Source: Tritrichomonas musculus (lineage: Eukaryota > Parabasalia > Tritrichomonadida > Tritrichomonadidae). Taken from it: a DNA stretch of 64,000 nucleotides. The notes beneath the pieces were generated by a model that was given only the letters and a program-made list of their open reading frames with translations, was not told where the DNA came from and made no database searches. The translations under genes and the position numbers were made by a program. Of the stretch, positions 34,955-43,811 are shown in pieces. Each line of letters starts with the position of its first letter. Position 1 is the stretch's first letter. Location: positions 1,054,001 through 1,118,000 of the forward strand of contig JAPFFF010000011.1 of NCBI GenBank assembly GCA_039105265.1, written 5' to 3'.

Positions 34955-36294
34955 AGTAGTATAGTATAGGCGGTGTCTCATACTTCACCACCGCCTACAC
35001 GCTTCGCCACCAAGCTCAGGTACACCTTCGCTTGGGCCTCGCTACCCGGCCAAATACCTACTGAAAAACCTATCGTAAGTACACACTCTCAACATTAGCT
35101 AACTTCCCACTTTTATCCATCAAGTTCAAGTACATTGCCGTTTTTCAATATTTCTATTAATTTTCTATACAACACTATACAAATGACCACACCATCAGAT
35201 TTAAAGATCATTTCCAAGGTATGGAGTAGTTTTTGAGCTTTCTAATGGTGTTTTTTGAATTCTACACCCGAAAATACGATATTTCTTGTATAGGCACGAC
35301 CTCGAAATATTGAGTAGAAATTGAGTTAATATTTTCTCTCAAATATTTTTATGCCAGAAGTATATTTTTTTCTCTCAAATATTTTGAAAAGATTTTATAA
35401 AAATATTCTTAAAAAGTTAACTAGACATCAAGATATTTTAATATTATTTTTCACTTTTTGAATTTAAATTTTTATTATTTTGTTATGGATTTTTATTAAT
35501 TTTTCAAAATTTTTGTTCCACTTTTTGAATTTAAATTTTTGTATTGCGCAATATTGCACTACATTGCGCATTAATGCTCAGTAATGCGCATTACTGAATT
35601 TCCAAAATTTTCATCCAAAATTGAGAAATAAAATTTTTTCCTTTAAAATTATAATATTTGTGAAAGAAAATTTTATTAATAAATTGATAGATAAAATTTT
35701 TTATTATTTTTACAAGTTTATGGTTATAATTTATTAAAATTAAATTTTATAAAAAATGACGGACTTTCTATTTTTCGAACCATGTAACTTTCCACCAAAT
35801 ATTTCCATTGAGCTATGACCCCATACAAGAATATTTTTGGATGGTTTATTTTTAAAACTAAATTCTGAATATATTATTTGAGTTATTAGAATATATTTCA
35901 ATATTTATTTGGTTTTATATTTATTCAAAATCGAGTTTCCATCTTTGTCTATGCGTGTGTCGCAATGGTTAAACTCCCTACCTAACATCCTAGGTTCGAC
36001 ATATATCCGGAACGCATTTTTTCTGAGTTATGAGAAAGAGTGGACTTTGAGTGAAATCTGTGAAAACTTGGATTTGTGGCTAAGTTGTGAGTTGTTCGTT
36101 AACAATTATTCCGCAAACAAAAAACTTATTGAGTTAAGTTTCCATCTTCCTGATCGAGGCCATTAACTTCCCCTAGTTAACGGACGGCTCCTTTCAATAA
36201 GGATTTCATTTGAAGTAGATCTCTTTTATAAGTAATTCAGAAAAAGGCCTCTCAGGGTTGGTTTTTGCACTTTTGTTTTTATATTTTTATAAAA
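34955..36294. other. D left terminal repeat and gene-free leader
   Basis: 34955-35274 is the terminal inverted repeat (partner 46187-46506), GC-rich at its tip, with stems such as CCAAGC...GCTTGG. From 35275 to 36294 the DNA is AT-rich without a convincing gene. At 35535-35600 there is a cluster of short TGCGCAATATTGC / ATGCGCATTA palindromic pieces. The end has a T-rich leader before the ATG at 36295. Confidence 0.75.
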
Positions 36295-37545
36295 ATGTAT
36301 CCAGTACTTAATCCGGCTGAAGAAACAACACCTATTCCAATTGAATATGCTTACTTTTTAGAAGATGGGGAACGAGATAAAACAAGACCTAATCGTTTTT
36401 ATTTTAATTATCCTCAAGATTGGGTTACTTCAAATAGAGGGGAATCAATAATAGGCGTAAGAAATATATGGACAAATTGTAGAAGAAGAAAAATTTCTTA
36501 TACAATAGGAATCAGAAAATATTATAAGAAAGATTATGATGACTTAAAGCTAAACAACCCAAATCAAACATATGATGATCTTTATTTATCTATTCCAAAT
36601 GATAGGAAATCAGAATTATTTTATGATGTAATTTCTTGGATTCCTACAGAAAAAGATTTAAGGGAAATATTAATTGATTTGAAATATTTCTTAAGAACAG
36701 AGTTTGAAAAATATAATGTTGCTCCAATTGCATTAAATAAATTTCTTCATTCATCTATTGATAAACAAAAAGAGAAATTAGAAGAAGATATCAATAAGAA
36801 AATGGATGAAACACTACAACTTGATATCGAAATAGCAAATAGTACAAACTTAGATGAAATCGCACAAAAAACACTTCAGAAGCAAAATTTAATAAATGAG
36901 AGCTGGGATTTAAGAAGAAAAATTGATGAATTAGAGGAATCAAAAAAATTAGTTGGACAACCTGTTTTTAATTTAAGGGATGTTGGTATGGACGGATATT
37001 ATGATTATGATAAAAAGAAATTTATTGAAATAATGTATTCGATGTGGAATGAAGATGAAAATAATCCTTTTTATATTGACCTATCAATCAGCTTTCGTAT
37101 AAGACCTTTTGAAAATGGTATACAAGATAATTCTGTTAATAGTATTTATGATTTAGCAGATGTATTTAATGTTGGTTTTGAACCTTTTCAAAATAATCCA
37201 AACAAATATATGGATTTAGATAATCCGATTGAAGACAAAAATGGGAATACTATTAGATATGAAGGAAAATGGATGAGAGAAATAATATTCGAAGATGTTT
37301 GGGATAGAGTTAGCTGTAAAATATATTCATCAATAGCAGAACAATCATCAAAAGGATATTTAGGAAATAGTAAAGTTATATTTAACCCAATCAAATACTT
37401 CAAGCTAAACTCAACTGATCAACGATTTTGGATAGAATTCTATTCAGGGCGTCATAATCAGATACCAGTAAAGATACCAAATAATGAAACATTTTATATT
37501 GAGATGCAATTCATGCCATTCAATAAGAAATTGATGTATGTTTAA
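36295..37545 (+). CDS. Candidate capsid protein of D
   Basis: 416 residues from the ATG after TTTTTATAAAA. Beta-rich N-terminal third (GVRNIWTNCRRRKISYTIGI), a coiled coil at about 155-225 (DKQKEKLEEDINKKMDETLQ), and a beta-rich C-terminal part (FWIEFYSGRHNQIPVKIPN; FYIEMQFMPFNKK). As the first gene of D, before integrase and ATPase, a capsid role is plausible, but it does not align obviously with the A or C capsid proteins. Confidence 0.5.
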   Translation: MYPVLNPAEETTPIPIEYAYFLEDGERDKTRPNRFYFNYPQDWVTSNRGESIIGVRNIWTNCRRRKISYTIGIRKYYKKDYDDLKLNNPNQTYDDLYLSIPNDRKSELFYDVISWIPTEKDLREILIDLKYFLRTEFEKYNVAPIALNKFLHSSIDKQKEKLEEDINKKMDETLQLDIEIANSTNLDEIAQKTLQKQNLINESWDLRRKIDELEESKKLVGQPVFNLRDVGMDGYYDYDKKKFIEIMYSMWNEDENNPFYIDLSISFRIRPFENGIQDNSVNSIYDLADVFNVGFEPFQNNPNKYMDLDNPIEDKNGNTIRYEGKWMREIIFEDVWDRVSCKIYSSIAEQSSKGYLGNSKVIFNPIKYFKLNSTDQRFWIEFYSGRHNQIPVKIPNNETFYIEMQFMPFNKKLMYV

Positions 37546-37556
37546 GACTAATTTAA

Positions 37557-38642
37557 ATGAACAAAAAGCATTTTAAGACAATTAATGAGCTTCATTCTTT
37601 TTTTCCTTCGAGATCTGCCTCAAAATTTGTTCCACTCGCAAAACGATATGGATTCACAGAAGAAGCCGCATTAGATTATTTAAGGAAGATAGTACATGAT
37701 GTAAAGGTACCAAAGGCAAAGTTTATGAATATCTATTCTAAACACTCTGGAGGATATCAAATGGACACATTCATCAATGATAAGACAAAGGATGGTCTCA
37801 ACTATTTGATGCTAATTAATATTAACACAAGAAAAGCATATTGTTATCCAATAAAGGGGAAAGGCGCAAAAGAGGTAGCCCAGGCATTAAATAAATTTTT
37901 TGAGGACGAGCCAGATGTCTATTCGATAACATCAGACCAGGATGCTGCTTACTTGTCCAATGATGTATTACAGTTGATGAAGACCAAAAATATTGTTTAC
38001 ACTACTACCGAGGATAATAATCATAATGTACTAGGTATCATAAATAGGTTCATGAGAACGATTAGAGACATGGTAGGCGAGAACAGGTTCATCAATGAGA
38101 AAGAAATGGATAGTTTAATAGATTCATACAACAATTCTCCCCACAGATCATTGGACTATAAGATACCAAACGAGATGACAGAGAAAGATGAAAAAGAATA
38201 TTTAAAAACCAAGTCGCAAAACAATCCATATGACTTTAAGCCAAATGATAGAGTTAGAATTATTCAAGCCAAGGAGCCATTTTCGAAGCTCAGGAACAAG
38301 GTAAGCAAGGAAGCATATATAGTTGATTCAAAGGCTGGGAACCAATTTATAATTAAGTCCAAAGATGAGTCAATAGACAAACTCCCTGGTTATAGGTTAA
38401 TCAAGACACAAAACAAAAATATTGCACAAACACTTAAGGGAGGCAAGAGAGGTATTGTAGAGAAGATTATTTCTTATGATACAACAAAGAACAAGTATAA
38501 AATTAAATACAGCGAAGGAACAGAAGACATCATACCGGCTAAAAATTTACGAGAAGGTGCTCCAACAAAGCTATCTAATCTTGAAGTAGATTACTGGTCA
38601 AAGAAGAAAAATATACCCAATGGAATAAAAAAGTGGATTTAA
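37557..38642 (+). CDS. Integrase (D)
   Basis: 361 residues. Integrase core pattern: YQMDTFIND (about residue 65), LNYLMLININTRKAYCYPIK, ITSDQDAAYL (about 125), NNHNVLGIINRFMRTIRDMV helix and YNNSPHRSLDYKIPNEM. The C-terminal domain contains a beta-barrel, chromodomain-like segment (KPNDRVRIIQAKEPFSKL; KRGIVEKIISYDTTKNKYKI), common in Polinton integrases. 11 bp after the preceding gene; TAAATG start; same-strand cluster with the ATPase. Confidence 0.85.
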   Translation: MNKKHFKTINELHSFFPSRSASKFVPLAKRYGFTEEAALDYLRKIVHDVKVPKAKFMNIYSKHSGGYQMDTFINDKTKDGLNYLMLININTRKAYCYPIKGKGAKEVAQALNKFFEDEPDVYSITSDQDAAYLSNDVLQLMKTKNIVYTTTEDNNHNVLGIINRFMRTIRDMVGENRFINEKEMDSLIDSYNNSPHRSLDYKIPNEMTEKDEKEYLKTKSQNNPYDFKPNDRVRIIQAKEPFSKLRNKVSKEAYIVDSKAGNQFIIKSKDESIDKLPGYRLIKTQNKNIAQTLKGGKRGIVEKIISYDTTKNKYKIKYSEGTEDIIPAKNLREGAPTKLSNLEVDYWSKKKNIPNGIKKWI

Positions 38643-38652
38643 CGAATATTAA

Positions 38653-39507
38653 ATGTCTAAACAAATAATGAAAGAAGTGGAATCCTTAATCCAAAAGACA
38701 ATGAAGAAGAACCAGAAAGAGATAGAGGCAGCACTGATGAAACCATTACATTCTTCCTATCCTTTTAGTACGAATGGAATTTATTTTCTTATTGGACGTC
38801 CTGGTGCTGGAAAAAGTTATTGGTTGTGGTCTCACATACTCATTACTGAACGTCTATTTAAGCACCCGTTCTATCAAAAAATAATATTCTGTTCAACAAG
38901 TGGCAAAATGGACAAAACGGCTGAGGCAATGAGTAAAGAAGTAAAGACACCAATAGTATATCTTAATGAATCCCAATTGATGGATTACCTAAAGAAACAC
39001 CTCAAAAGAAAAATAAAATATTATGCAATGGTTAAACATGTATTATCAAAAATGAAGGAAACAAATGAAGAAATGCAGAGACTTATAAACAAGCACTCCC
39101 TCCAAGAAATAGATGATAGAATAGTATATATAGCCAATAAGTTAGTAAAATACCAAACCTCTTCTTACCCATATAATACACTAATAATATTGGATGACTG
39201 TGCAGGAAGCGATTTGTTAACACATAATAATACTGAATTCCTTAGACTATTAACCAAGACAAGACATTATAATATTACCTGCATCATGGCTATTCAGACA
39301 ATTAGATTCGTACACATAAATGCAAAAAGATTGGCCACGGATATCATATGCTATAGTGGATACTCAGAAGAAGATTTTACTTCCTTGCTTCAACAAACAA
39401 ATAACAACCTTAATATCAAGAAGACGGTAAAAGAATATTTACAGCATAGAGATCTTCATTCAAAATTTATTATGAACATAACCGCCAATAAATATTACTT
39501 TGACTGA
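38653..39507 (+). CDS. Packaging ATPase (D)
   Basis: 284 residues. Walker A GRPGAGKS at about 48-55, Walker B TLIILDDCAGS at about 178-188, then LTKTRHYNITCIMAIQTIRF, the conserved arginine/glutamine region of A32-like packaging ATPases. 10 bp after the integrase stop; TAAATG start. It would drive DNA packaging. Only distantly similar to the A and C ATPases. Confidence 0.85.
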   Translation: MSKQIMKEVESLIQKTMKKNQKEIEAALMKPLHSSYPFSTNGIYFLIGRPGAGKSYWLWSHILITERLFKHPFYQKIIFCSTSGKMDKTAEAMSKEVKTPIVYLNESQLMDYLKKHLKRKIKYYAMVKHVLSKMKETNEEMQRLINKHSLQEIDDRIVYIANKLVKYQTSSYPYNTLIILDDCAGSDLLTHNNTEFLRLLTKTRHYNITCIMAIQTIRFVHINAKRLATDIICYSGYSEEDFTSLLQQTNNNLNIKKTVKEYLQHRDLHSKFIMNITANKYYFD

Positions 39508-40311
39508 TATTAAATGACAATGAATGAAGGTTCTGAAACAGATAAAATTGAACAAACGACATCGCAAAATTCTGGTAGTGGATTTTTGGGTAAGTTTAGT
39601 CTTGACTATAAAGCGTAAATAATTAATTTCCTCATCAGTGAATACTCCAGACTGAATGCAAGCATATACCAAACAATTGTCTTTATAGTTCTTCTTATCA
39701 ACTGTCTTGAATATTTGGTACTGTGATAAGTCTAAATCAGAAAGATTAATATAAGGGAAGAATCCACCTTCTGGATTATCGCGATAATCTTCGTCGACTT
39801 CAACTTCTTCTTCATACAACTTACCTTTATTATCTTCTTTATTAATAGTGAATGATGTTTGCTTGCCTCTCTTTCTATTTTTAATGAAGAGCAACTGGTA
39901 TTTTGCAGGGATGAATACATTGCCAACCCAAGGATTATTGTCTGAACAGTCATCATTCAAGTCTATTGTCCCTGATATATGTCCTATTGTTGAATCTAAT
40001 CTTCGTGCCTTGGAAAGTGTAAACCATTTGTATTCCTCACCACCTAATGATTCGCTTTTTACTACTATATTCTTCTTATTCTCTTTGTGTAATTGTCTTA
40101 ATGTTTCAGTGAAAGCAAGTCTCTTATCTTCATCATCACCTATATCTATGTCAAATGATATTTCTTTCTTAGCCTTGGTCATGAATTCTTTCAAATATTT
40201 CTTGAACTTTCGTTTGTCTCTTACGTCTTTCACCCTTTGCTTATACTCTTTTCTTGCTTCCGTTCTTGCAGTCGAATAGAGGTCAACTGATATATCAAAG
40301 AGGTATGTCAT
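39460..40311 (-). CDS. Protein with DNCLVYA motif (D)
   Basis: 283 codons. Basic N-terminus (EARKEYKQRVKDVRDKRKFKKYL), a beta-rich centre (GNVFIPAKYQLLFIKNRKRG), then KNYKDNCLVYACIQSGVFTDEEINYL at about 220-250. This DNCL(V/I)YA pattern is one I associate with N-terminal regions of Polinton polymerase-type proteins; here no polymerase motifs follow. The end of the frame looks non-coding. Start ATG in TAAATG. It may be incomplete; the function is uncertain. Confidence 0.5.
   Translation of the reverse strand: MTYLFDISVDLYSTARTEARKEYKQRVKDVRDKRKFKKYLKEFMTKAKKEISFDIDIGDDEDKRLAFTETLRQLHKENKKNIVVKSESLGGEEYKWFTLSKARRLDSTIGHISGTIDLNDDCSDNNPWVGNVFIPAKYQLLFIKNRKRGKQTSFTINKEDNKGKLYEEEVEVDEDYRDNPEGGFFPYINLSDLDLSQYQIFKTVDKKNYKDNCLVYACIQSGVFTDEEINYLRFIVKTKLTQKSTTRILRCRLFNFICFRTFIHCHLISVKVIFIGGYVHNKF
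39514..39618 (+). CDS. Possible 34-residue micro-protein (D)
   Basis: A short frame MTMNEGSETDKIEQ ... GSGFLGKFSLDYKA with TAAATG start, 6 bp after the ATPase stop, the same spacing as the preceding genes. It overlaps the end of an opposing frame. Low support. Confidence 0.3.
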   Translation: MTMNEGSETDKIEQTTSQNSGSGFLGKFSLDYKA

Positions 40312-40366
40312 TTAAGTGTAAATAAGAAATAAAAAAATATCACGCTAAATATTTATTAACCCTAAA

Positions 40367-40690
40367 ATGGTAGAATACATATATTTGATTCGTGAAAGGG
40401 AATTTTCTTATTCTAATCAACCTGTATACAAAATTGGTAGAACAAATAAGATTGCAACAAGAATGGGACAATATCCAAAAGACAGCGAAGTATATATAAT
40501 TGAAGCAGTAAGTGATTCAGTAAAAGTGGAAAAAGAATTAATAACAATATTTGAAGAAAATTATACGAGAGCAACAACAAGAGATGGAACCGCATTTAAT
40601 GGAAATGAGTACTTTGTTGGGAATGTGAATGAAATGATATATATTATTAGGACTTATATCCAATATCATTGTCCCAGAGCTATCATTTAG
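40367..40690 (+). CDS. T5orf172/GIY-YIG-like protein (D)
   Basis: 107 residues: EYIYLIREREF, then VYKIGRTNKIATRMGQYPKD, the hallmark of the T5orf172/MUG113 branch of GIY-YIG domains found in poxviruses, giant viruses and Polinton-like elements. The C-terminal half completes the small domain (EYFVGNVNEMIYIIRTYI). Such proteins are putative nucleases or DNA-binding proteins. Overlaps the end of the next, opposing gene by 8 bp. Confidence 0.72.
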   Translation: MVEYIYLIREREFSYSNQPVYKIGRTNKIATRMGQYPKDSEVYIIEAVSDSVKVEKELITIFEENYTRATTRDGTAFNGNEYFVGNVNEMIYIIRTYIQYHCPRAII

Positions 40691-41414
40691 TAAGGATGTC
40701 ATATATATCAGCCTCTTGGCTTGGTTTTATTTTTAAGGTAATGAAGAGAGGAGATTTTAATATTACTGGTTGAAACATGAAATCGACTAATCTCATTTCC
40801 AAATATTTTAATGAATCCGTATTAACTTTTATTTTTATTGGCTTAGTCATGTCATAGTTAACTATCATTGCCTCTTGATCCATTATCATTGTGTCAATGT
40901 TTGCAATAATGCTTGGGGTATATTCTTGGTCTCCAATTGATGAATGAGTTGCTACCCCCTGTAATGAAACTAAATACAACTTATTGGCAAAATCAAGTAT
41001 AGGTAGATCAGGTACATTTTTTTCTTCATTAGCTTTTACATTAAATTCCTTGCAGTTGAACAAACCAGTAATCAATTTTGCTCTATGACTTCCTTCCTTG
41101 AATGTAATATTTTCAGTAGGTGTTAATGATATGGTTCTGTTATTGATATTCTTAAACTCAATTGTTTTCTGACACAGGTTTAGAAATTTGACTAGATATC
41201 CAAATGAATAGGCATACATTTCCTCGAAATCAATTCGTACCTCATCATTAGCTGTTTCAAATATTAAATAATCTTCCGCAGTTGTCATCAATATGTTGGC
41301 TTTGGTGTTGATAGATGAAACATAGTACTTCACGTATGGACATTTCCATGGGATATCAATATTAAGTCTTACCGTATTATAATTACCTGGTTGACTCTGA
41401 ACACTATACAACAT
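40683..41414 (-). CDS. Unknown beta-rich 243-residue protein, possible minor capsid (D)
   Basis: Beta-strand-rich throughout (RLNIDIPWKCPYVKYYVSS; ILMTTAEDYLIFET; IKIKVNTDSLKYLEMRLVDF; PLFITLKIKPS). The size and all-beta character are what a single jelly-roll penton protein of a Polinton would have, but I cannot prove homology. It diverges from the 792-residue gene with an 18-bp spacer. Confidence 0.5.
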   Translation of the reverse strand: MLYSVQSQPGNYNTVRLNIDIPWKCPYVKYYVSSINTKANILMTTAEDYLIFETANDEVRIDFEEMYAYSFGYLVKFLNLCQKTIEFKNINNRTISLTPTENITFKEGSHRAKLITGLFNCKEFNVKANEEKNVPDLPILDFANKLYLVSLQGVATHSSIGDQEYTPSIIANIDTMIMDQEAMIVNYDMTKPIKIKVNTDSLKYLEMRLVDFMFQPVILKSPLFITLKIKPSQEADIYDILTK

Positions 41415-41432
41415 AATTTAATTTCAGATAAA

Positions 41433-43811
41433 ATGTCTTTGGCACTGTATTCTGCAAAGAGCAAGGTGGCATCTAAACTTAAAGCAAATGGTTTTGAAAT
41501 ATGTGAAGGAGAAGATGAAGATGGAAATGAACAAATAAATATTACTCAAGATGATAAACCAAATGAATACCCAAAATTTAATTGTCTATACAATAAAGCT
41601 GAAGTTGATGCAAGAGTGGTAAACGATTACATTGAAAATGGAGGCAGTCTTGAAGGATTCGGTGACATTCCAATAACTGAAAAATCTACACAAATACTTG
41701 AATATAGAGCGCCAATAAAGAAAAGTATATTAGAGGAATCCAACAGAGAGCTTATCAAAGATGAATTATGTGTTAATACATTCAATGACATTATCGAAGC
41801 GGAATCAAAAACCTGTGAAGCTGTCCATGATATGTACAACGAATTGATGTGTGCAGCTGACGGATATGAACAAGTAGTATTGGATGAAGATAAAGGGCAA
41901 TGTGAAGTTGTAAAATATGTTCAAACTCCTACTGCACCACCAAAACCTTCTCCAACTGAACCTTTCCTTCATTACAAACCATTTTATAATTTAGCTGATA
42001 TGTTGATGAATATTATGAAGAATGAAAAAAAGAATCAATCCATAAAAAGGATATTATATGATGTATTTAACGAAACAAACTTAACAAAGATAATAAATGG
42101 AACAAAGCAATATCATTACAATCCTGAAAATCATACTCTTCAAACAATAGGATATAAATATAAAAATAGTACAGAAGAAGTTAAAGCAGACCAGTTAGTG
42201 GAGGTAAGCAGCCCTGGTGAATTCATCGATATCTATACGCAAAACCAAAAAGATAATTACTTAAATTATCCAAAAATAATTCAAAATCTATTGTTATCTA
42301 GTGTTCTTGGATATGGGCTGGCATCGGCTCTAAAACTATTTACGACATCATTAACTGTAGACCATACAATAAAAGTTGACAATATCGATTGTACAAAAGT
42401 AAAGGTCAGTTTAAATCAATTCCTAAATGATGTCCAGCTGAATATAAATAATATAATAGTATCATTAAAATATTGGGCTGATTATTGTTCAAAAATAAAA
42501 TCATGCAATTGTAATCAAGATGGAGAGAATAATTTTGAAGATGAGAACGATGCTATATTTGTTGAATTGTTAGCTGATTTGTATGATAGAGTGGATGAGG
42601 TTCAAGACCATCTTCAGGTACATGATATTAGTCGTTTACATTTTGACAACCAGGTCCAATTGGCTCAATCACAGGTAGTTGACTTTTCGATTTACAATAA
42701 TAATGATGGTATAAATGATTTGGTAAATCAATATCAAAAACAAAATCAGCAGATTGATGCAAATATAAAGCATACAAATTTCATGAATGATAGGTCTTTT
42801 GATGTTGAACATGATGAAATATATTATTGGTCAGCCCTCTTTCATAGATGGGTTTTATTAACTGAGAGTGGGTATTCATTAGATGATTTCCCTTCTGGCT
42901 GGAGAACAAATACAAGCTTTGATGCGCCTCCTTCATTTATATTTGATGTGGACAGACAAAACTGGATTCAGATTATGATTACCGATTTTGATAATAAATG
43001 TCAAGGTTGGAGGAATAATGAAGATAGAATGAGTGTGGCTGTCTATACAGCCTTTATGGCTAACAATACAAAAAACAAAGAAGGGGATATTATATGGGAT
43101 GAAAATGAAAATGAATGGATATACTGCAATAGTGCTGTTAGTCCTTTGAGTATTGATATCGGCACACCACCAAAACAGCCTGATGACTCTGTTTCTATTC
43201 CAGGTTCAGATAGTGAATCATTCAAGAAAGCTTTAGAAGTATATGGAAGCAATTATATTGAGCCACCAAATAACTATCAGTTTAAAAAAGAAAAACCAGT
43301 ATATGGTGATGTTAATATCAAAGCAAATCTAAATGTCAATGGATTGATTAATGGTGTAGATATATCGAATTTATCATCAGGTGATTCTAATTTTACGATT
43401 GAATCAGGATTAGCAGATTTATTTATTGAAAATGGAATGATAACACAAATAACAGATACCATTAATAATATTGACTGTAATATTTTAATTATTGATGTAC
43501 CTGAAGAAAGAAAGAATGGTTTCTTAAATTGGAACAGACTAATATTTAAAATTGTTTTAAGAAAGAATGTTATTTACGATGAAGAAGGAAGATACATTAA
43601 AGAATTTTACATCTCTTCGAGAAATAATAAAATAGTCTGTCCAGTCATTACGTATGATATAGACCAAAAATATTGCATCATAAATGATAACTCTTTAACT
43701 ATGACTCGTTCAATAGGACCTGCTGACCAAAGCAAATTAGATGGAAAATTTTTTATAGCATTTGATAAAAGATTACCATTCGATCCACGTACATTATATA
43801 TTAATGGTTAG
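41433..43811 (+). CDS. Large fibre- or base-type protein (D)
   Basis: 792 residues from the ATG in GATAAAATG. N-terminus with an acidic EGEDEDGNEQ and YNKAEVDARVVNDYI, a proline-rich linker (TPTAPPKPSPTEPF, about 155), a hydrophobic segment (LLLSSVLGYGLASALKLF, about 290), a helical region and a beta-rich C-terminus (VYGDVNIKANLNVNGLINGV). Similar to the start of the A fibre (HVHGDATIDGDIIMS). It overlaps the next gene by 8 bp, so the two are probably expressed together as parts of an attachment structure. Confidence 0.55.
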   Translation: MSLALYSAKSKVASKLKANGFEICEGEDEDGNEQINITQDDKPNEYPKFNCLYNKAEVDARVVNDYIENGGSLEGFGDIPITEKSTQILEYRAPIKKSILEESNRELIKDELCVNTFNDIIEAESKTCEAVHDMYNELMCAADGYEQVVLDEDKGQCEVVKYVQTPTAPPKPSPTEPFLHYKPFYNLADMLMNIMKNEKKNQSIKRILYDVFNETNLTKIINGTKQYHYNPENHTLQTIGYKYKNSTEEVKADQLVEVSSPGEFIDIYTQNQKDNYLNYPKIIQNLLLSSVLGYGLASALKLFTTSLTVDHTIKVDNIDCTKVKVSLNQFLNDVQLNINNIIVSLKYWADYCSKIKSCNCNQDGENNFEDENDAIFVELLADLYDRVDEVQDHLQVHDISRLHFDNQVQLAQSQVVDFSIYNNNDGINDLVNQYQKQNQQIDANIKHTNFMNDRSFDVEHDEIYYWSALFHRWVLLTESGYSLDDFPSGWRTNTSFDAPPSFIFDVDRQNWIQIMITDFDNKCQGWRNNEDRMSVAVYTAFMANNTKNKEGDIIWDENENEWIYCNSAVSPLSIDIGTPPKQPDDSVSIPGSDSESFKKALEVYGSNYIEPPNNYQFKKEKPVYGDVNIKANLNVNGLINGVDISNLSSGDSNFTIESGLADLFIENGMITQITDTINNIDCNILIIDVPEERKNGFLNWNRLIFKIVLRKNVIYDEEGRYIKEFYISSRNNKIVCPVITYDIDQKYCIINDNSLTMTRSIGPADQSKLDGKFFIAFDKRLPFDPRTLYING

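Noticed and set aside
35909-36166. 85-codon frame in the D leader
   Set aside because: No homolog, poor start context, biased only by AT-rich sequence; not counted as a gene.
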